Below are positions 63,705-64,000 of a stretch of 64,000 nucleotides of DNA, one piece after another (within the stretch, counting starts at the first letter, position 1; the number at the start of each line of letters is the position of its first letter). The DNA is from Pseudoxanthomonas sp. Root65. Lineage in GTDB: Bacteria; Pseudomonadota; Gammaproteobacteria; Xanthomonadales; Xanthomonadaceae. Below the pieces are notes generated by a model. The model had not been told where the DNA came from. It did no database searches and saw only the letters and a program-made list of their open reading frames with translations. Position numbers and translations under genes: made by a program. Location of the stretch: the NCBI RefSeq assembly GCF_001427635.1, contig NZ_LMHA01000001.1, forward strand, positions 2,021,133 to 2,085,132, given 5' to 3'.

Positions 63705-64000
63705 ATGTTCACCGGCATCATCGAAGGCGTTGGTCGCATCGCCGCGCTGGAGCCTGTGGGCGGCGACGTCCGCCTGACGGTGTCGGTCGGCTCGCTGCCG
63801 TTCGACGCCGTGCAGCTCGGCGAGAGCATCGCGGTGAACGGCGTGTGCCTGACCGTGATCGCGTTCGACGCATCCACCTTCCAGGCCGATGCGTCCACCG
63901 AGACGCTGTCGCTGACCACTCTGGGTGGGCTGAAGGAAGGCGCCCTGGTGAACCTGGAGCGCGCCATGCGCCCGACCGACCGCCTGGGCGGTCATCTGGT
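63705..64000 (+). CDS. ribE: Riboflavin synthase alpha subunit (3' cut by window)
   Basis: Only the first 98 codons lie in the window. They carry the N-terminal barrel of the lumazine-binding riboflavin synthase: MFTGIIEGVGRIAALEPVGG at the start, GESIAVNGVCLTVIAFDAS, and LERAMRPTDRLGGHLV at the end, all typical. It makes riboflavin from two lumazines. A GGAGG ribosome site lies 7 bp upstream. Control by the FMN riboswitch just upstream fits. Confidence 0.95.
   Translation, partial: MFTGIIEGVGRIAALEPVGGDVRLTVSVGSLPFDAVQLGESIAVNGVCLTVIAFDASTFQADASTETLSLTTLGGLKEGALVNLERAMRPTDRLGGHL

Overview
The window is a 64-kb stretch of GC-rich, gene-dense bacterial chromosome. The gene set and order point to the Xanthomonadaceae/Lysobacteraceae (Xanthomonas, Stenotrophomonas, Pseudoxanthomonas, Lysobacter and relatives). 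Pointers are the clustered glycolytic genes with a class I aldolase, a CysNC fusion next to cysHIJ, the DUF2339/DUF3999 pair, and short dispersed palindromes of the type seen in these genomes. The genus cannot be fixed from the sequence alone. Nothing here looks like a prophage, transposon, CRISPR array or tRNA/rRNA locus; most of it is core housekeeping sequence.

Layout. 1-4.0 kb: end of a Bat (Bacteroides aerotolerance-type) operon: partial BatA, a BatB-BatC fusion and BatD. 4.2-7.6 kb: a dicarboxylate/cation symporter and transketolase, closed by a clear terminator. 7.6-13.9 kb: mostly minus-strand genes: a CoA hydrolase/transferase, modA-modB-modC molybdate uptake, an S1/P1-type nuclease and OmpW; one orphan plus-strand lipoprotein sits among them. 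14-24.1 kb: central carbon metabolism on the plus strand: gap, a DUF2339/DUF3999 membrane pair, pgk, a HAD phosphatase, pyk and a class I fba. A perfect FNR/CRP-type box lies between ompW and gap. The non-coding stretch before pyk holds several perfect inverted repeats with no assigned function. 24.4-28.1 kb: a marR-emrA-emrB-type efflux operon with a compact, possibly leaderless promoter, followed by a VOC protein.

28.3-44.1 kb: cysteine and sulfate assimilation. cysK and cysG (minus) face cysB (plus). cysJ-cysI-cysH (minus) are divergent from cysD-cysNC (plus). Together they cover sulfate activation, PAPS and sulfite reduction, siroheme supply, cysteine synthesis and control by CysB. Between the two blocks lies about 4 kb of accessory genes: a membrane zinc-ribbon protein coupled to a DUF2809 protein, a Phd/ParE-like toxin-antitoxin pair, a small lipoprotein, and a LytS/LytTR-type two-component system.

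44.3-56.3 kb: an RND efflux pair, a GNAT acetyltransferase, an alanine/glycine:cation symporter, a YfiF-like SpoU methyltransferase, an M28 peptidase, MscL, a fumarylacetoacetase-family enzyme, a small membrane protein, a Rieske protein, and an unusual soluble protein with an MCP-like hairpin tip placed before a Cache-like sensor region. 56.5-64 kb: EttA, an RcnB-like protein, glyA, nrdR, a GNAT protein, ribD, a methyltransferase, an FMN riboswitch and the start of ribE (cut by the window end).

Three families of dispersed non-coding repeats are visible: 23-26-bp REP-like inverted pairs at about 28.2, 39.05 and 51.65 kb; longer imperfect palindromes at about 24.25 and 42.15 kb; and a GA-rich repeat at 60.3 kb. 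I found no convincing new multi-gene system. The best leads for new biology are the inverted MCP-tip/Cache protein, the structured gap before pyk, the ompW-gap FNR-type box and the zinc-ribbon/DUF2809 pair.
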